NCBI GenBank assembly: GCA_003243425.1
Contig: QFQP01000027.1
Coordinates: forward strand, 39,520-103,519
DNA from: Archangium gephyra
Lineage (GTDB): Bacteria > Myxococcota > Myxococcia > Myxococcales > Myxococcaceae
Reading direction: 5' to 3'
DNA length: 64,000 nucleotides
A model generated the notes under the pieces. That model saw only the letters and a program-made list of their open reading frames with translations, did not search any database and was not told where the DNA came from. The translations under genes were made by a program, and so were the position numbers. Numbering within the stretch: the first letter of the stretch is position 1; each line of letters opens with the position of its first letter. Below are positions 63,258-64,000 of this stretch, piece after piece.

Positions 63258-64000
63258 GGCTTGAAGTGCGCGCGGCCAAATGGGACGGAGACTTGGATTC
63301 GTTCGCGAGCGCCGCTGCCGGGGCCAACCCAGTCCGTGAAGTCGTGCTTGCTCCAGAGCTTCTTTACTTTGTCTGCGAGCTTTGCCTCGGCGTTTGGCGT
63401 CTTTTTCCAGGCACTGATGTTGTGAGCGACACCCAACGCGACGGCTTCGAACGCCGAGATAATGAAAGGCCCACGAAATTCCTTCTTGGTCGTGTCGAAT
63501 CGTCGGAAGGCGTCTGAGCCCAGCGCCGCATCGATAAGGCCAAACGTAGATGCAAACGTCCTTGTCATCGCCTTCTCATCAAAGGCGTCGTCAGCAGCCA
63601 ACGCCCGATTCTCCGCATTCAAGAACTCGCCTAGATCTTTATGCTGAAATGTCAGCTCCGTTAGGCGCGAGAACACGATAAAACGAAGAACGAGCTCCAT
63701 TCGGTACTGCTGCTTTTCAAGACGTTCGGACAGCTCGACCGAAGCATTGAATGCAGCCTGCTTGGAGAGATTCGTCATCCAGTCGAAACGCTTTTCATTC
63801 GACCAGACCAACACGCAACTGCGCACCTCTTGTGCACTTGCGAGGGAGCCGCCAGTGTTCAAACGTTCGAACAATTCGTACTTTGCCGACTGATCGCTTT
63901 CCTTCAAAATAATATGAAGGTCTAGAGGCGATCTCAAAATTGCCTCAAGAGAATTACCGAGCAAGCAATGTGTAGGAAGCCGAGGAAGTTCTCAGCCTTG
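63254..64000 (-). CDS. DUF262 protein, C-terminal part (incomplete)
   Basis: The visible open frame runs from 63991 to the stop at 63254. KYELFERLNTGGSLASAQEVRSCVLVW is the DUF262 signature after the catalytic N-domain, and ending in WVGPGSGARER it looks C-terminal. The N-terminal part with the DGQQR-type motif lies outside or is missing: in frame there is a TGA at 63992-63994, while the bases beyond it continue in a neighbouring frame (AENFL). So the gene may carry a frameshift or nonsense mutation, or start at an internal TTG. DUF262 proteins are ParB-like nucleases or NTPases of defence systems; pairing with HEPN supports that. Confidence 0.65.

Overview
The window looks like a chromosomal segment of a myxobacterium (Myxococcota, probably the Cystobacterineae side). 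The clues are high GC with strong G/C at third codon positions, a light- and B12-type carotenoid operon ordered much like the Myxococcus xanthus carB-carA operon, two PknB-type Ser/Thr kinases, and lipoproteins with repeated PDAG/VDAG spacers, lamin-tail domains and Cys-rich tails. Genus cannot be decided from the sequence alone.

Left part (1-11.25 kb): a nine-gene minus-strand operon, crtE-crtIb-crtB-crtD-crtC-glycosyltransferase-acyltransferase-carH-crtIa, in which all eight junctions are 4-nt start/stop overlaps. It makes an acyclic, hydroxylated and probably glycosylated and acylated carotenoid under a CarH-type adenosylcobalamin photoreceptor encoded inside the operon. A sigma70-like promoter with operator-like inverted repeats precedes crtE. 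A photolyase gene, cut by the left edge, lies downstream, coupled to a small exported protein.

11.25-48.7 kb is ordinary myxobacterial chromosome: cardiolipin synthase, two Ser/Thr kinases, a Ca2+-type P-ATPase, a PAS-GGDEF protein divergent from rtcB, a cold-shock gene with its terminator, several secreted or lipid-anchored proteins (one with a 36-bp coding repeat), three metallo-beta-lactamase-fold hydrolases, a ferritin-like protein, tyrS (with an unusual HIGH motif), a bacteriophytochrome-heme oxygenase pair, a TspO-like membrane protein, a thiolase, thpR and an FHA protein. Three genes here are damaged or reduced: a propeller lipoprotein broken by an apparent 73-bp micro-inversion plus a frameshift, a Na+/H+ antiporter remnant with its core deleted, and an RND-like protein without its transmembrane bundles.

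48.76-55.16 kb is an acquired defence island of visibly lower GC: vsr, a GHKL (MutL/MORC-like) ATPase, two uncharacterised proteins, a Dcm-like cytosine methyltransferase and an EcoRII-type endonuclease, in one tightly packed plus-strand operon. It is the best candidate here for an incompletely described system: an EcoRII/Dcm/Vsr trio with an ATPase module inserted between the repair and the restriction-modification genes.

55.2-62.56 kb returns to host-like genes (dienelactone hydrolase, lamin-tail lipoprotein, outer-membrane-like protein, DUF2252 lipoprotein, RimK-like ATP-grasp ligase). From about 62.6 kb to the right edge GC falls to about 45% and a second defence-like pair begins: a DUF262 protein coupled to a HEPN RNase-like protein.

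No rRNA, tRNA, CRISPR array or insertion sequence was recognised. No stretch over 300 bases is without a gene; the largest gaps are the cspA leader (26030-26277) and the convergent gap 37366-37589, in which only weak GC-rich hairpins are visible.
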